Below are positions 24,940 through 34,600 of a DNA stretch of 64,000 nt, one piece after another (position 1 is the first letter of the stretch; each line of letters begins with the position of its first letter). A program made the translations under genes and the position numbers. This stretch comes from Streptomyces sp. NBC_01429 (lineage in GTDB: Bacteria; Actinomycetota; Actinomycetes; Streptomycetales; Streptomycetaceae), in assembly GCF_036231945.1 (NCBI RefSeq), contig NZ_CP109599.1, forward strand, positions 5,669,501 to 5,733,500, given 5' to 3'. Below the pieces are notes generated by a model that did no database searches, was not told the DNA's origin, and saw nothing but the letters and a program-made list of their open reading frames with translations.

Positions 24940-25190
24940 GGCTGCGGCGCCAGCGGTCGCCGCGCGAGACCGCCTTCTTGAGCACGACGCCGGTCACGGT
25001 CCTGTAGTGGAAGCGGTCGGTCCAGGTGCCTCCGTTGTAGGTCCAGGTGAGCCGGATGCGACCGGCGCCCGCCCGGACATTCCCGTTGTCGAAGACCGAC
25101 CGGCCACTGACGCTGCCGGACCAGTTGCCGTAGGCCTTCACCGCGAGGGTTCCGGTCTGGCTCTCCCCGGAGTAGACACAGAAAAGTAGC
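24940..25190 (-). pseudogene. remnant of a secreted or phage-like protein C-terminus
   Basis: One minus-strand frame reads coding-like sequence: FCVYSGESQTGTLAVKAYGN, GRSVFDNGNVRAGAGRIRLT and WTYNGGTWTDRFHYRTVTGV. It lacks a start; its 5' end runs into the trailer end of CRISPR array 1 and its 3' end runs on past any natural stop. Beta-rich composition suggests the end of an extracellular protein. I do not recognise the family. It probably lost its front when the array region was formed. The 82 bases before it (24858-24939) hold nothing visible. Confidence 0.4.
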
Positions 25191-25234
25191 CCTTGCCGCA
25201 GCCGGAGGGAACGGACCTCCCGATCGCCCGCGCG

Positions 25235-26545
25235 GGGACGAACCCCGCAGGCGCGGGGACCACATGCGGTGACGCTCCCAAGATCGTCACCAGGGGGGAA
25301 CCAACCCCGCAGGCGCGGGGAGCACCTGTGGGGACCGTATGCGCCGGAAGTCGCGGCGGGACCAACCCCGCAGGCGCGGGGACCACGGCCGGTCCCGGTT
25401 CGGTTCGGAGCGCCCGATGGGACCAACCCCGCAGGCGCGGGGACCACTCGGGCATGCGGGCCCGTGCTTGAAGGCGCCGGGGACCAACCCCGCAGGCGCG
25501 GGGACCACAGATAGCGGATGCCGATCGACCACCGGGTGATGGGACCAACCCCGCAGGCGCGGGGACCACCAATGGAGTCGCCACTCCGGGGATCACGGCG
25601 GGGGACCAACCCCGCAGGCGCGGGGACCACTGGTTCTCGTAGCCCAGGTACGGCGTCCACTCGGGACCAACCCCGCAGGCGCGGGGACCACTACAGGCCG
25701 GGCAGTCTGGCCGGCCTGCGTGAGGGACCAACCCCGCAGGCGCGGGGACCACCATGGCGGAGTCCTTTCGGGTCAGGCGTTGCGGGGACCAACCCCGCAG
25801 GCGCGGGGACCACGGGCGGTCGATTTCCGTCGTCGGGCGCCTTTCGGGACCAACCCCGCAGGCGCGGGGACCACTGCTTGGCGTTCTGCTGTCCGACGCT
25901 CGCGTTGGGACCAACCCCGCAGGCGCGGGGACCACACCGCCTCAGTGCTGGTGGAGCCGACGGATGAGGGACCAACCCCGCAGGCGCGGGGACCACGCTG
26001 TAGGCCGGCGGGTTCCCGGACGGCGAGAGGGACCAACCCCGCAGGCGCGGGGACCACATCTCGCGCGGCCCTTGGCACTCGTGGTGCATGGGACCAACCC
26101 CGCAGGCGCGGGGACCACTGAACATTCCGAGAGTGACGGTCTTCATTTCAGGGACCAACCCCGCAGGCGCGGGGACCACCGCACCACCACCGACACCGCC
26201 GCCATCGAGCTGGGACCAACCCCGCAGGCGCGGGGACCACTACCTGTCCCACGAGCGCGACGTCAGCTTCGAGGGACCAACCCCGCAGGCGCGGGGACCA
26301 CTCGAAGCGACGGAGACACTGACCCGAGCCCTGGGGACCAACCCCGCAGGCGCGGGGACCACCGACTACTGGGGAGCCTGACCGGGCTACCGCTGGGACC
26401 AACCCCGCAGGCGCGGGGACCACGTCAGCGCTACGGAGCGCTGCATCTCGGTCACGGGACCAACCCCGCAGGCGCGGGGACCACCTGAAGATGAGGCTCG
26501 ACACGATCAGCGACCGGGGACCAACCCCGCAGGCGCGGGGACCAC
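25235..26545 (-). CRISPR. type I-E CRISPR array 1: 22 repeats, 21 spacers
   Basis: Repeats of 29 bases (crRNA-sense start GTGGTCCCCGCG, end GGGGTTGGTCCC) recur every 61 bases with 32-base spacers. The hairpin is CCCCGC / GCGGGG with a GCCT loop, and the match to the E. coli repeat fixes the crRNA sense as the minus strand. All 22 copies have the same loop. The two copies at the low-coordinate end are altered: the first has G for C at its sixth plus-strand base, and the second has two changes and sits after a 33-base spacer. This marks that end as the trailer. The leader is at 26546 onward, just downstream of cas2. Confidence 0.97.
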
Positions 26546-26677
26546 AGGAGCTGACCTGGGACTTTATTCGGGCAGGTATCTGTTTTTGCTTACTTCTTCA
26601 AATTCCGGCATAGCGGGCATTCTTCCCTCTCGGGGGATCTCGTGAACCTTTGCCCTGCCGAGCACTTGCATCGGCAT
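26546..26677 (-). promoter_or_regulatory. CRISPR leader 1
   Basis: This less GC-rich stretch lies between the array's last repeat and the cas2 stop. About 90 bases next to the repeat are shared with leader 2, including (plus strand) GACCTG, TTTATT, GGGCAGG, CTGTTTTT, CTTACTTCT, GGCATAG and GGCATTCTT in the same order. It should hold the array promoter, reading leftward, and the sequence recognised for spacer insertion. Confidence 0.85.
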
Positions 26678-27040
26678 CTACCTGCCACCGAACTTCCGCC
26701 GCTTGGATGCCTTGCTCCAGCCTTGGCGTGGGACCTCCGTCGGGCGTTGTGAGGCGCGTTGCGCCTTGGGGCTTGGTCGGTGGATCAAGGTCAGGCCCTC
26801 GTGATCGGTCGGGTGCCATGAGTGATCGTGGGTTTCGAATGTGAAGCCCTGCTCATTGTTCGTCTGGTACGCGAGGAGCGCGCGGCCTTGGCCCGCGTAT
26901 TGGCGGACTTCGTTCCACAATGCTTCGCGAACGCGAGTGGAAGGGGCGCCCAGGAAGACGCCCGGGGAGATCTCCAGGAGCCAACGGGTGAGGAAACCGC
27001 GTAGGCCGACTGGGCAGTTGGTGAGGATGATGACGGTCAC
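26678..27040 (-). CDS. cas2: Cas2 of type I-E
   Basis: This 120-residue protein starts at GTG 27040 in a GTGA overlap with cas1. It has the Cas2e pattern: VIILTNCPVGLRGFLTRWLL, then SPGVFLGAPSTRVREALWNE and QGRALLAYQTNNEQGFTFET. With Cas1 it forms the integrase that inserts new spacers next to the leader; Cas2 is the structural dimer at the centre. It is about 20 residues longer than usual because of a basic C-terminal tail (PRQGWSKASKRRKFGGR). It is the last gene of the operon and abuts leader 1. Confidence 0.95.
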   Translation of the reverse strand: MTVIILTNCPVGLRGFLTRWLLEISPGVFLGAPSTRVREALWNEVRQYAGQGRALLAYQTNNEQGFTFETHDHSWHPTDHEGLTLIHRPSPKAQRASQRPTEVPRQGWSKASKRRKFGGR

Positions 27041-27996
27041 CAGATGATCTCGTCACCGTGGTTGCGGCCGCTTTCGACGTGCAGGTCTCCGTCTGACTGG
27101 AGGGTGACCCGGTCCTGCGGCGTGTCTCCCGTGTCTCCCGTGTCGCGCGTGCCGTCGTAGCCGAGCAGGTCTCGGATGTCCCGGACGCAGCGGTTGAGAA
27201 GTCCGGTTTCGTTGATTCGGTCCCGGAGCATTCTGCGGGTTCGGGCCGCGACGTCTTCTTCTCCTTCCGCCGCCGCGTCGAATGCTGCGGGAATGGCGAC
27301 GTCGGTCTTGTAGAAGTCGGCCACGTCCAGCACGAATGACCGTTCGTGGCCGGAGTGGACGAAGCCCAGACCGGGGGAGCAGCCGAGTGCCGCGACGACG
27401 GCGTGTGCGATTCCGTACATGCACTGCGCTGCCGCGGTGACCCCCTGGTTGGGAGCGTCTCCGGCGGAGAAGTCGTTGCGGTGGTAATCGCGGCGGCGCC
27501 AGGGGACGCCCGTGCGGAGGGATTCCCGTTTGTAGCAGTCCTTGAGGCGTCGGCCCTCCATGCTGAGGAGTTCCTGCCGGGTACGGCCGGCAGGGTCCTC
27601 GTCCGGGAAGCGCAGCCGGTACATGGCGCGGGCGACCTCCAAGCGGGTGCGGCGGTTCGCCCATGCCGTGGCCTGTGCCTCGACGAGACCTGACGAGCGG
27701 GTCAGGGCGCGCCCGCCGGCGTAATAGCGCACTCCGTGCTCACCGACCCAGGCGACTCCGGCGCCGGAGTCGCCGAGGACGGCCATCGCTTGGTGGGTGA
27801 TGCGCGTTCCCGGTCCGAGCAGGAGCGTTCCGATGGTGGCGGATGGAATGTGCGTCACGCCGTCAGCGTCCTCCGCGGTGATCGCGTTGGAGTCACGGTG
27901 CACGGTGCACCGCTCCAGGTAGACGAAAGAGAGACGGTCACTGATCCTGGCGAGGTCGCGGGGCGAAGAGGCGCCTCGACGGCCGACGGTGCTCAT
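27037..27996 (-). CDS. cas1: Cas1 of type I-E
   Basis: This 319-residue spacer integrase has an N-terminal beta domain (RISDRLSFVYLERCTVHRDS, PSATIGTLLLGPGTRITHQA) and a helical catalytic domain. The metal ligands are visible: Glu in SMEGRRLKDCYKRES, His in LGFVHSGHERSFVL and Asp in DVADFYKTDV. The C-terminus is a disordered tail containing repeated GDT. It starts three bases after the cas6e stop and overlaps cas2 by four bases. All catalytic residues expected of an active Cas1 are present. Confidence 0.96.
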   Translation of the reverse strand: MSTVGRRGASSPRDLARISDRLSFVYLERCTVHRDSNAITAEDADGVTHIPSATIGTLLLGPGTRITHQAMAVLGDSGAGVAWVGEHGVRYYAGGRALTRSSGLVEAQATAWANRRTRLEVARAMYRLRFPDEDPAGRTRQELLSMEGRRLKDCYKRESLRTGVPWRRRDYHRNDFSAGDAPNQGVTAAAQCMYGIAHAVVAALGCSPGLGFVHSGHERSFVLDVADFYKTDVAIPAAFDAAAEGEEDVAARTRRMLRDRINETGLLNRCVRDIRDLLGYDGTRDTGDTGDTPQDRVTLQSDGDLHVESGRNHGDEIIW

Positions 27997-27999
27997 CGT

Positions 28000-28716
28000 T
28001 CACCGCACCGGGGCGAGCGTCATCAGACCGCAGCCGTACGCCTTGGCCTTGCCCAGGCCATGGGTGAGCGTGCGGCGGAGAACGTCCGGGTCGGTGATCC
28101 GTAGCCGTCCGTCGAAGGTGACCTTGGTGATGCGGACGTCGTCACGGTTGGTCTTCGTCGGGGGCTTGCGGAACTGCCATGGGCGCTGATCGCGGACGAT
28201 CAGCTCGTGCTCGTCGCCGTGTTCCAGCAGCCGTTGATCCACCGGTTTCTGAACGATCTCGAATCCGGAGCGCTGCTGCCGCTCCAGAAGCCAGCCCATC
28301 TGGTGACGCGGCGTCCGGTGAGCGGCGCGCTTCGTGGGATCGCCCTCCTTGCTGTGCTGGTGGTGGATGCTGTGCACGGGGTTTGCCGTGAGTCGGAATC
28401 CCCAGGTGTCCCCCTCGGCGAGCGTGGTGAGGAACTTGTCGTAGGCATACGTCGTCCAGCCGGGAGCGTCCGCCGCCGGCCAGCCTGCCTGGTCGACCAG
28501 ATGGGTCAGATCGGGCCTGGTGGGGCTGACGATGAACAGCAGCGTCTCGCCGGATGCGTCGCCGTCGATGCGCCACAGCACCCGGGGGCCCGATCCGTCA
28601 CGGGTCTGGGCAGTGGGGAATGACATGTTCACCGCGCCGTGCATGCGGTGCGGTGAGCTGAGCAACCGCTGGGCGTCGGATCGCCCGGTGTTGACGCGGA
28701 AGCGGGTCAGATACAT
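28000..28716 (-). CDS. cas6e: Cas6e (CasE/Cse3) crRNA endoribonuclease
   Basis: This 238-residue protein is of RAMP fold. Near residue 22, SSPHRMHGAV carries the His used in catalysis by Cas6e enzymes. The C-terminal glycine-rich loop GLGKAKAYGCGLMTLAPV is the hallmark of the family. It cuts each repeat at the base of the hairpin and stays bound to the crRNA 3' end as a Cascade subunit. The start overlaps the cas5e stop by one base. The repeat's stable CCCCGC/GCGGGG hairpin is its expected substrate. Confidence 0.95.
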   Translation of the reverse strand: MYLTRFRVNTGRSDAQRLLSSPHRMHGAVNMSFPTAQTRDGSGPRVLWRIDGDASGETLLFIVSPTRPDLTHLVDQAGWPAADAPGWTTYAYDKFLTTLAEGDTWGFRLTANPVHSIHHQHSKEGDPTKRAAHRTPRHQMGWLLERQQRSGFEIVQKPVDQRLLEHGDEHELIVRDQRPWQFRKPPTKTNRDDVRITKVTFDGRLRITDPDVLRRTLTHGLGKAKAYGCGLMTLAPVR

Positions 28717-29474
28717 CAGGTTGTCCTCGGTGCGGCGGGCGAAAGCACAGCGGTGGGATCGTGGGACGGGGGCGGCGATGTCGCGGCGGGCGACTTGGGG
28801 GGCAGGGGGATGTGTGTTCCGCGTACGCCGCGCAGCCCGTACTGCCTGTGGCGCGGATCGAAACTCAGCGGAAGGTCGCGCAGTGTGGTGTCCGGCTCCT
28901 CACCGGCCCGGCAGTCGAGCAGGAGTTCCAACTGCTGCGGGCCAGACGCAGAACCGGTGCGGTGACGGGCGGAGTTGGCGCATTGCCTCCGGTACCAGTC
29001 CGATGCTTCCCATGCGGCCTCTCGCAAGGCTTGTTCAAGGCTGGTGTCCAGGGGTTCCGCGATGGTGACCGGCTGTGCGGGCGGGCAGGAACGCCGTCCG
29101 AGATAGGGAAGGAACATTGGATCCAACAGGGCCTCGTACAGCGCGTTGATGAACTTGGGATCGCCTGCCACACCCGCGACGAAGATCGCGTCCGCGAGGT
29201 AGAAACGCTCCGAAAGCGGCATTGCCTTGCCCGAGCCGGCGTGATGCGCGGTCTGGAAATCGCGCAGCCGAGTGCCGGGCTGATCAAGGCGTACGCCGAA
29301 CTCCAGCTTGGCGAGATCGGAGAGGTCGGCGTCCCGCGCGCGGCCCTGGGCCGCGGCGAGGAGCCCTAGGACGCCGCTCTTCGTCGGGGCGTTCTCCGTG
29401 GTGCGGCGAGTGAAACGGGCCGCGGACCCCCATGCCTGGAGGGGGCCCGCGAGCCGCAGCAGCAGCACGCTCAT
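28716..29474 (-). CDS. cas5e: Cas5e (CasD) Cascade subunit
   Basis: This 252-residue RAMP protein begins LLLRLAGPLQAWGSAARFTR, the typical Cas5e N-terminus (GPLQAWG), followed by TENAPTKSGVLGLLAAAQGR. It caps the 5' handle of the crRNA in Cascade. The last 35 residues are a disordered Pro/Ser-rich tail. The gene overlaps cas7e by four bases (ATGA) and cas6e by one base, so these subunits are translationally coupled. Confidence 0.95.
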   Translation of the reverse strand: MSVLLLRLAGPLQAWGSAARFTRRTTENAPTKSGVLGLLAAAQGRARDADLSDLAKLEFGVRLDQPGTRLRDFQTAHHAGSGKAMPLSERFYLADAIFVAGVAGDPKFINALYEALLDPMFLPYLGRRSCPPAQPVTIAEPLDTSLEQALREAAWEASDWYRRQCANSARHRTGSASGPQQLELLLDCRAGEEPDTTLRDLPLSFDPRHRQYGLRGVRGTHIPLPPKSPAATSPPPSHDPTAVLSPAAPRTT

Positions 29475-30700
29475 GCTTCGGTCTCCGACGCGGCGGCTGC
29501 GTGCTCAGGCTCCAACCTGGCAACTACGGCGTCTCCCACAGCCGTGACCAGCTCGGGCAGCGCCAGCTCGGTGCCCAGGGCGGAGAGCGCCTCGGTCTCG
29601 GCACCCACCCGAAGTACCCAGCTCTGCCCGTTGCCGGTGAGTCCGAACGCCTTTTCCAGAGTGGGTACGTACTGTGCGAGCTGCTCGCAGCTCTGCCGGA
29701 GATAGCCACCTTCCGTCCCCAAGGGCACGGGCTTCTCGAACGCGGCGACGAAGCTGATCGGCCGCCGGGAGCGCAACTTGACGATGACTGCCGCAGGCAG
29801 TGTGTGGTTGCCGAAGGTGTTGATCTTTCCGGTGGGCAGAGAGGTGATGAAGCCTTCGAGGAAGGCTGCCACGGCCCGCCGGGTGGGCTCGACGGGCTGG
29901 TCCCCGCGCAGTCCGGTCCCCAGGTTCTCCTGGAGCTTGTCGACATCGACTGCCGCGTAACGGTAGAGAGTCGACGAGTTGAAATCGACGGACCCGATCA
30001 TGCCGGCGCCCATTTCGGCATCCGTGTTCTTGTCGTCGACGGCCGTGAAGTAGTCCGATTCGACCTCGACCGTGTGCACGCTCAACGCATGCGCCACCTG
30101 GGCGGCCGCATCCACATTGAGGTCGGTCGAATCCGCGACCATGCGGCCGAACAACGCGATATCCACCGAGTGTTCGGTGTCCACCAACTGCCGCGCGCGT
30201 GCCTTGTTCTCTCTGGCCTTGAAGAACTCCTTGAGCGCCTTCAGGTCTCCGCCCTTGCCGCCCTCGATCGCCAGCTCCGCGAGGGAGTTGATCTGGCGCC
30301 CGCTCAGGAACATCAGGTAGGCGGACTCGGGGGCGGCATCGTTCTCACCGTCCTCGTTGTCCTTGGCCTTGCGCTTCGGGACCGCGATCGTCGATCCGGT
30401 CGCCATCCGCATCGTCTCAGCGGCCAGCTCCACACTCGCTGCGGGGGACGTGGACGGGTCCAGGGCGGTGATCCGCTCGGCCAGAACTTCAGCGACCTTC
30501 TTCGTCCGCACTCCCAGTTCGGAGTCGTCGAGCAGATCGGAGAACGCCTTGCGTGTGGCTCGCTTCCAGGCCTGACTGGAAACGCGGGCCCGTCGTACAC
30601 CTCCGTAGACAGCGGACTTCGGTGTGCCCGTATCATCCCGGTTCAGGTTGCTCGGCGGCACGGTCTGGAGGATGTGGATGTCGAGGATTGTCCTGGTCAC
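29471..30700 (-). CDS. cas7e: Cas7e (CasC/Cse4) Cascade backbone subunit
   Basis: This 409-residue protein starts at GTG 30700 behind AAGGAA. It opens with DIHILQTVPPSNLNRDDTGT and VRRARVSSQAWKRATRKAF, diagnostic of Cas7e. A central KRKAKDNEDGEND insert is followed by ALFGRMVADSTDLNVDAAAQ and HALSVHTVEVESDYFTAVDD. Six copies normally form the crRNA-binding filament of Cascade. The length is somewhat above the E. coli protein (363) because of the charged insert and an Ala/Glu tail. It follows cse2 after 95 non-coding bases, the largest gap in the operon. Confidence 0.95.
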   Translation of the reverse strand: MTRTILDIHILQTVPPSNLNRDDTGTPKSAVYGGVRRARVSSQAWKRATRKAFSDLLDDSELGVRTKKVAEVLAERITALDPSTSPAASVELAAETMRMATGSTIAVPKRKAKDNEDGENDAAPESAYLMFLSGRQINSLAELAIEGGKGGDLKALKEFFKARENKARARQLVDTEHSVDIALFGRMVADSTDLNVDAAAQVAHALSVHTVEVESDYFTAVDDKNTDAEMGAGMIGSVDFNSSTLYRYAAVDVDKLQENLGTGLRGDQPVEPTRRAVAAFLEGFITSLPTGKINTFGNHTLPAAVIVKLRSRRPISFVAAFEKPVPLGTEGGYLRQSCEQLAQYVPTLEKAFGLTGNGQSWVLRVGAETEALSALGTELALPELVTAVGDAVVARLEPEHAAAASETEA

Positions 30701-30795
30701 GCGTGCTCAGTTCCTTTTCATGGTCAATGGGCTCGGGCGCGGACGAGATAGGGGAGAGACGGAGAGCGAGGAAGGAGCGGCCGAGGCGGGAGAGG

Positions 30796-31563
30796 TCACT
30801 CTCCGGACCCGTAGCTGTTCTCCTCCTCGTCAGCACTCAGGGTCAGGTCAATCGCGTCACCTTCGTCGCCACTGTTGCCCTGCCGGGGTTTGCCGCTGGA
30901 CGCGGCCAGGTGGAACTCCCTGCCCCATTCACGGCGCACGGCGGCTCGGTCCGGTCGGGACTGCCAGCGGTAGAGCTGATCGGCGAGGCGCCCGTAGTCG
31001 AGCGGCACCTGCTCACCACGGAGCAGCAGCACGATCTCCCGCAGCCTTACGGCCACCGATTCGATCGACTCAGCGGTGCCGACCCGTACGAGACGCTTCC
31101 GAAGAGGTTCGTTCAGTTCGTCCGCGGAACGGCTCTCGTTCTGCTTCCCCCGCATCAGCGTTCGGACGGCACCTCCCAGGCTGCTCTTGGGGCTGTGCAT
31201 ATCGCTGTCACGAACGGACTGCTGGTGAAGTGCCCAGAGCGTCACTGCCAGGTACACCGCCTCCTCGGCGTGTTCGCGTCGTACATACGCCTCGCTGCCC
31301 GCGAGGACCTCAGCCAGTTCCTCCAGACCGCCAAGCCCCCAGTGGTCCTGGACCTGATGCGCCGTCTTCCCGGCACCGCGCCGTAGCTTGGCGAGATCCG
31401 CCACTGCGGCCGGGTTGTCCTGGCGGTACTGGCGTTGAAGTCGCGAGATGCAGCGCCCGGCGGCCAGTCCGGCCGGTCCAAGAGGGCGACGCCGGGCGGA
31501 AGAGGAAGCCGAGGGAGAGGCTGCGGGCTGCTCCCGCTGAGGGCCTTGGCCGACTGTGGTCAT
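30796..31563 (-). CDS. cse2: Cse2 (CasB/Cas11) Cascade small subunit
   Basis: This 255-residue protein starts at ATG 31563 with GGAG nine bases upstream; the ATG overlaps the stop of the 27-codon ORF before it. Residues about 35-230 match Cse2: CISRLQRQYRQDNPAAVADL, LRRGAG and ALHQQSVRDSDMHSPKSSLG, then the helical ADELNEPLRKRLVRVGTAES and RLADQLYRWQSRPDRAAVRR. Two copies usually line the crRNA-target duplex. About 35 disordered N-terminal residues and an acidic C-tail make it longer than the common 160-200. Longer in-frame extension to 31908 overlaps cse1 and is rejected. Confidence 0.92.
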   Translation of the reverse strand: MTTVGQGPQREQPAASPSASSSARRRPLGPAGLAAGRCISRLQRQYRQDNPAAVADLAKLRRGAGKTAHQVQDHWGLGGLEELAEVLAGSEAYVRREHAEEAVYLAVTLWALHQQSVRDSDMHSPKSSLGGAVRTLMRGKQNESRSADELNEPLRKRLVRVGTAESIESVAVRLREIVLLLRGEQVPLDYGRLADQLYRWQSRPDRAAVRREWGREFHLAASSGKPRQGNSGDEGDAIDLTLSADEEENSYGSGE

Positions 31564-31643
31564 ACGGTGGGCTCCGTGCTCTTGGTGGGGTCGTCGTCGG
31601 GCCGGGCACCCGGGGTAGTGGGGAAAGCCGTGTCCGGGGGCAT
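31560..31643 (-). CDS. possible 27-residue peptide gene between cas3-cse1 and cse2
   Basis: ATG at 31643 lies six bases past the cse1 stop, with AGGAGG 11 bases upstream inside the end of cse1. The frame encodes an acidic, Pro/Thr-rich 27-residue peptide (starts MPPDTAFPTTPGARP) and its TGA overlaps the cse2 ATG (ATGA). It fills nearly the whole gap between the two genes, so ribosomes could pass from cse1 to cse2. It might act only as a coupling leader or encode a real peptide. No homologue is known to me. Confidence 0.4.
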   Translation of the reverse strand: MPPDTAFPTTPGARPDDDPTKSTEPTV

Positions 31644-31649
31644 GTTCCG

Positions 31650-34600
31650 CTAGCCCTCCTGTTCCTGAGAGCGAGGCTCCGAGGGCAGCACCTTGTTGAT
31701 CCGGGTCCGGAACCACAGGTCCGAACGGGAGTCGTCGACCCAGCGCTTGCCGACACGAGGGATATCCACGACACGGCCCTCCGCCGCGGCCGGGCCTGCG
31801 GTATCGAGGAGCTGACGACCGAGGCCATGGACAATCCGGCGGGCGGTGGACTGCCATTCGACGCGGGCAGCGACTGGCTCTTCGTACTCCCCGAGTGTCC
31901 GCAACCACCTCCGGTACGGGCCGTCGAGCGCTCCGAACCCCAGGTCGCGGGCGGTCTCCACGGCGGGGGCCGGATCCGAACCGGCGGCGCGGGCGAGATT
32001 GCCCGCGAGGTGCCCCAGCGCGGACACCGCCTTTTCGGCGTCCGAGACCGCGTCGACCGCCACGGCACCATGCAGCGGGCGCGCCTGGTGAAGCAGGATG
32101 ACCGGCAACGTGACGCCGTCATCGACCACCTCGTCCACCACGGACTGCTGCGTTCCGTACACCGCCCCGACGAGGCGGGTGCGGATGAGTGAGTCCGGGC
32201 TGAGTACCTCCTCGCTGCACAGCAGGGTGAGCCACTTGACCACCCCTGACGGCATGCTCAGATCCGTCCCCCGGCCCGTGGTGTCCGTCTCCGACTTCTG
32301 GGCGTACAGCAGGCTTGCCAGCCCCCGCCAGGCCGCCCGGCTCGGGTCGTGCTGACGGGGCAGATAGACCCTGGGGCGGCCCTGCTTCTTCTCCTGGGCC
32401 GGACTGCGCCGCCAGCCCGTCATGGGCTCCGATTTCCACCGGTTGTACGGGGCGAGCGGGTCACCGTATCCGAGGACGACCCCGGTCACGGCGTTGTTCT
32501 CGGTGTGCAAGAGCAGTCGTCGGGACTGCCAGGTGTAGAGGTCACGCGGGCCCGAGGGGCGGGTGACGGACGGATCCTGTTCCAACACGCCGGGCCCTGG
32601 GGGCAAATCGCGGCGCCAGACAGGCATGTCGGCCTTCCGGTCCGCCGTCAGAATGTCCTCGTCCGTCGGAATCAGGTTCAGCAACAGGGTCTCGCGCAGC
32701 GTGTCTCCCTCTGCGAAGACCCCGCCGAGGCCGCCCACCCAGCCGACCCCCTGTGGATAGACCTTTCCTCCCTTGACCCGGTCGTCCCCTTCCATACCGG
32801 ACTTGATGCCGGACGAGTCGTACGCGTGCGTATGCACCAGCCACCGGGCCGCTTCGGCGAGGCTCAGCCGCTCGACACCGGGGCGGCGCATCGCGAAGAA
32901 CGGTTCCCCGTTGGGCACGTCGGCCACGATCCGGTTCAGCGAGGCGACCTCGTTCTTCCCCGTACGCAACCCGGCGACCTGGAAGAACGGCCGTTCCGTG
33001 TGGAGCAGATCGAAGCGCTCGCGGTGACGTGCGAGGTAGTCCGGTACGTCGGCGAAGGAGTCCGCGCCCTCGGCCTTCCACAGCTCTTCCCAGTCCTCCA
33101 GCTCCTCCGGACCGTCCGCCGCGTCGTGGAGGATCGCCAGCAGCAGTCTGAGCAGCGCGAACTCTTGCGTGGGAAGGTCCCCCACCAGCCGCCGGAGCGT
33201 GTGTGCCTGGGCGAAGACCTCCAGCAGCGACAGCTCCACTGTCGTTCCGTCGAGGCGCTGTGCGGGCAGCCAGGGCCGGGAGACCAGATCGAAGGAGGGC
33301 GGCATGGGATCCAGCACCTTTGCTTCCGGTGTGCCGATGGGAGTCACACGTAGTCCGTCGGCGCGGCTGTATCGGAGGTCGAAGCCTGCCAGGCGGGTCT
33401 GACAATCCCCGTCGAGAACAAGCAGCAACTCGCCTGCCAGCCAGGGGCACTCCTTCACCTGCCAGGCCGGAACAAGGAATCGCTCCAGCTCGGAGATGGT
33501 CTTGTCGATCGCCCACGGCTTGGAGAACTGCCAAGGCAGCGTCAACGAGCTGGCGGCGACGGCCTCAGCGGCCACCCGCGTCGGTGGAGTGTGCTCGGGC
33601 AGATCCAGACCGCCCCGGCCCCCGTCCAGCCAGCCGACGGTGGTCAGCCGACCGTCCCGCTGCCGCTGGACGACCAGCACCTCCAGGCTCTCCTCGCTGT
33701 CCCGCACCTGGGCACGGCCGGCTCGGCTGTCGTCCACGTCCCCCGCGTTCGCGTCCAACCAGCCGACCACCGGCCGCCCGGCCCTGCGGACGGGGCCAAG
33801 CCGGAACACGTCGGCACGCTCCCGTTTCCCGGCGAGCCGGGTCAGGTACTTCCGGCGGCTGTCGTCCAGAGCAGGCGCCCAGTGCGCGGGTCCGACCGGC
33901 TCGTCTCCGTAGGCGGACTGGACCAGCGGGCTGATGTGGTCGGGCAGAACCAGCGGCGCTCCATCCAGATGGGGGCCCAGGACGGCGAGCGTCCGCAACA
34001 GGGTGTGCGGCCCCTGGTAGACGCCGAGCGAGCCAGGTGCTGGCTCGGGCGGGTCCGACTGCCAATCGCTTCCCGTCACCAGACAGCGGGCCTGCTCCAG
34101 ACGGGCCGGGCGGCGGCGCGGATGGCGGTGCAGCCGCCCCATGCGCTGGAGCATCAGGTCTACGGGGGCGAGGTCGGTCACCAGCAGATCGAAGTCAATG
34201 TCCAGCGACTGCTCGACGACCTGGCTGGCCACCACGATGTGCGGCCCGGCGGGGCGGTCACCGTTCGGCCCGAAACGCTCACGGAGTTCGGCGTCCTTAC
34301 GGGCCCTGTCGGCGGCCAGGAACCGGGAGTGCGCCACGGTCACCGCGTCCGCACCGAAGTGCTCCTTCAGCCTCTCCGACGCCTCCAGTACCCGGTCGAC
34401 GGTATTGCGTACGACCAACGCGCATCCGCCGCCGCGCAGTTCGCTTTCCAGCCTCCGCACGAGCAATGACAGATCATCGTCCAGCTTCTCCAGTACCACC
34501 TCGGTACGACGACCCGACGCGGGAGCCGGGTTCGCGCTGACCGCCGGTAGGCCGGGCGCCACCGCGGTGATCAGCGGGTAGGCATCCTCTGGTACGTCCA

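Noticed and set aside
25138..26504. Long open frames on both strands across CRISPR array 1
   Set aside because: They encode only the repeat (GWSPRLR and RRRGDH-like motifs) every 20-21 residues; the 61-base period creates open frames by chance.
31564..31908. N-terminal extension of cse2 to 31908
   Set aside because: It would overlap the end of cse1 by about 260 bases and adds no Cse2-like sequence; ATG 31563 has its own ribosome site.
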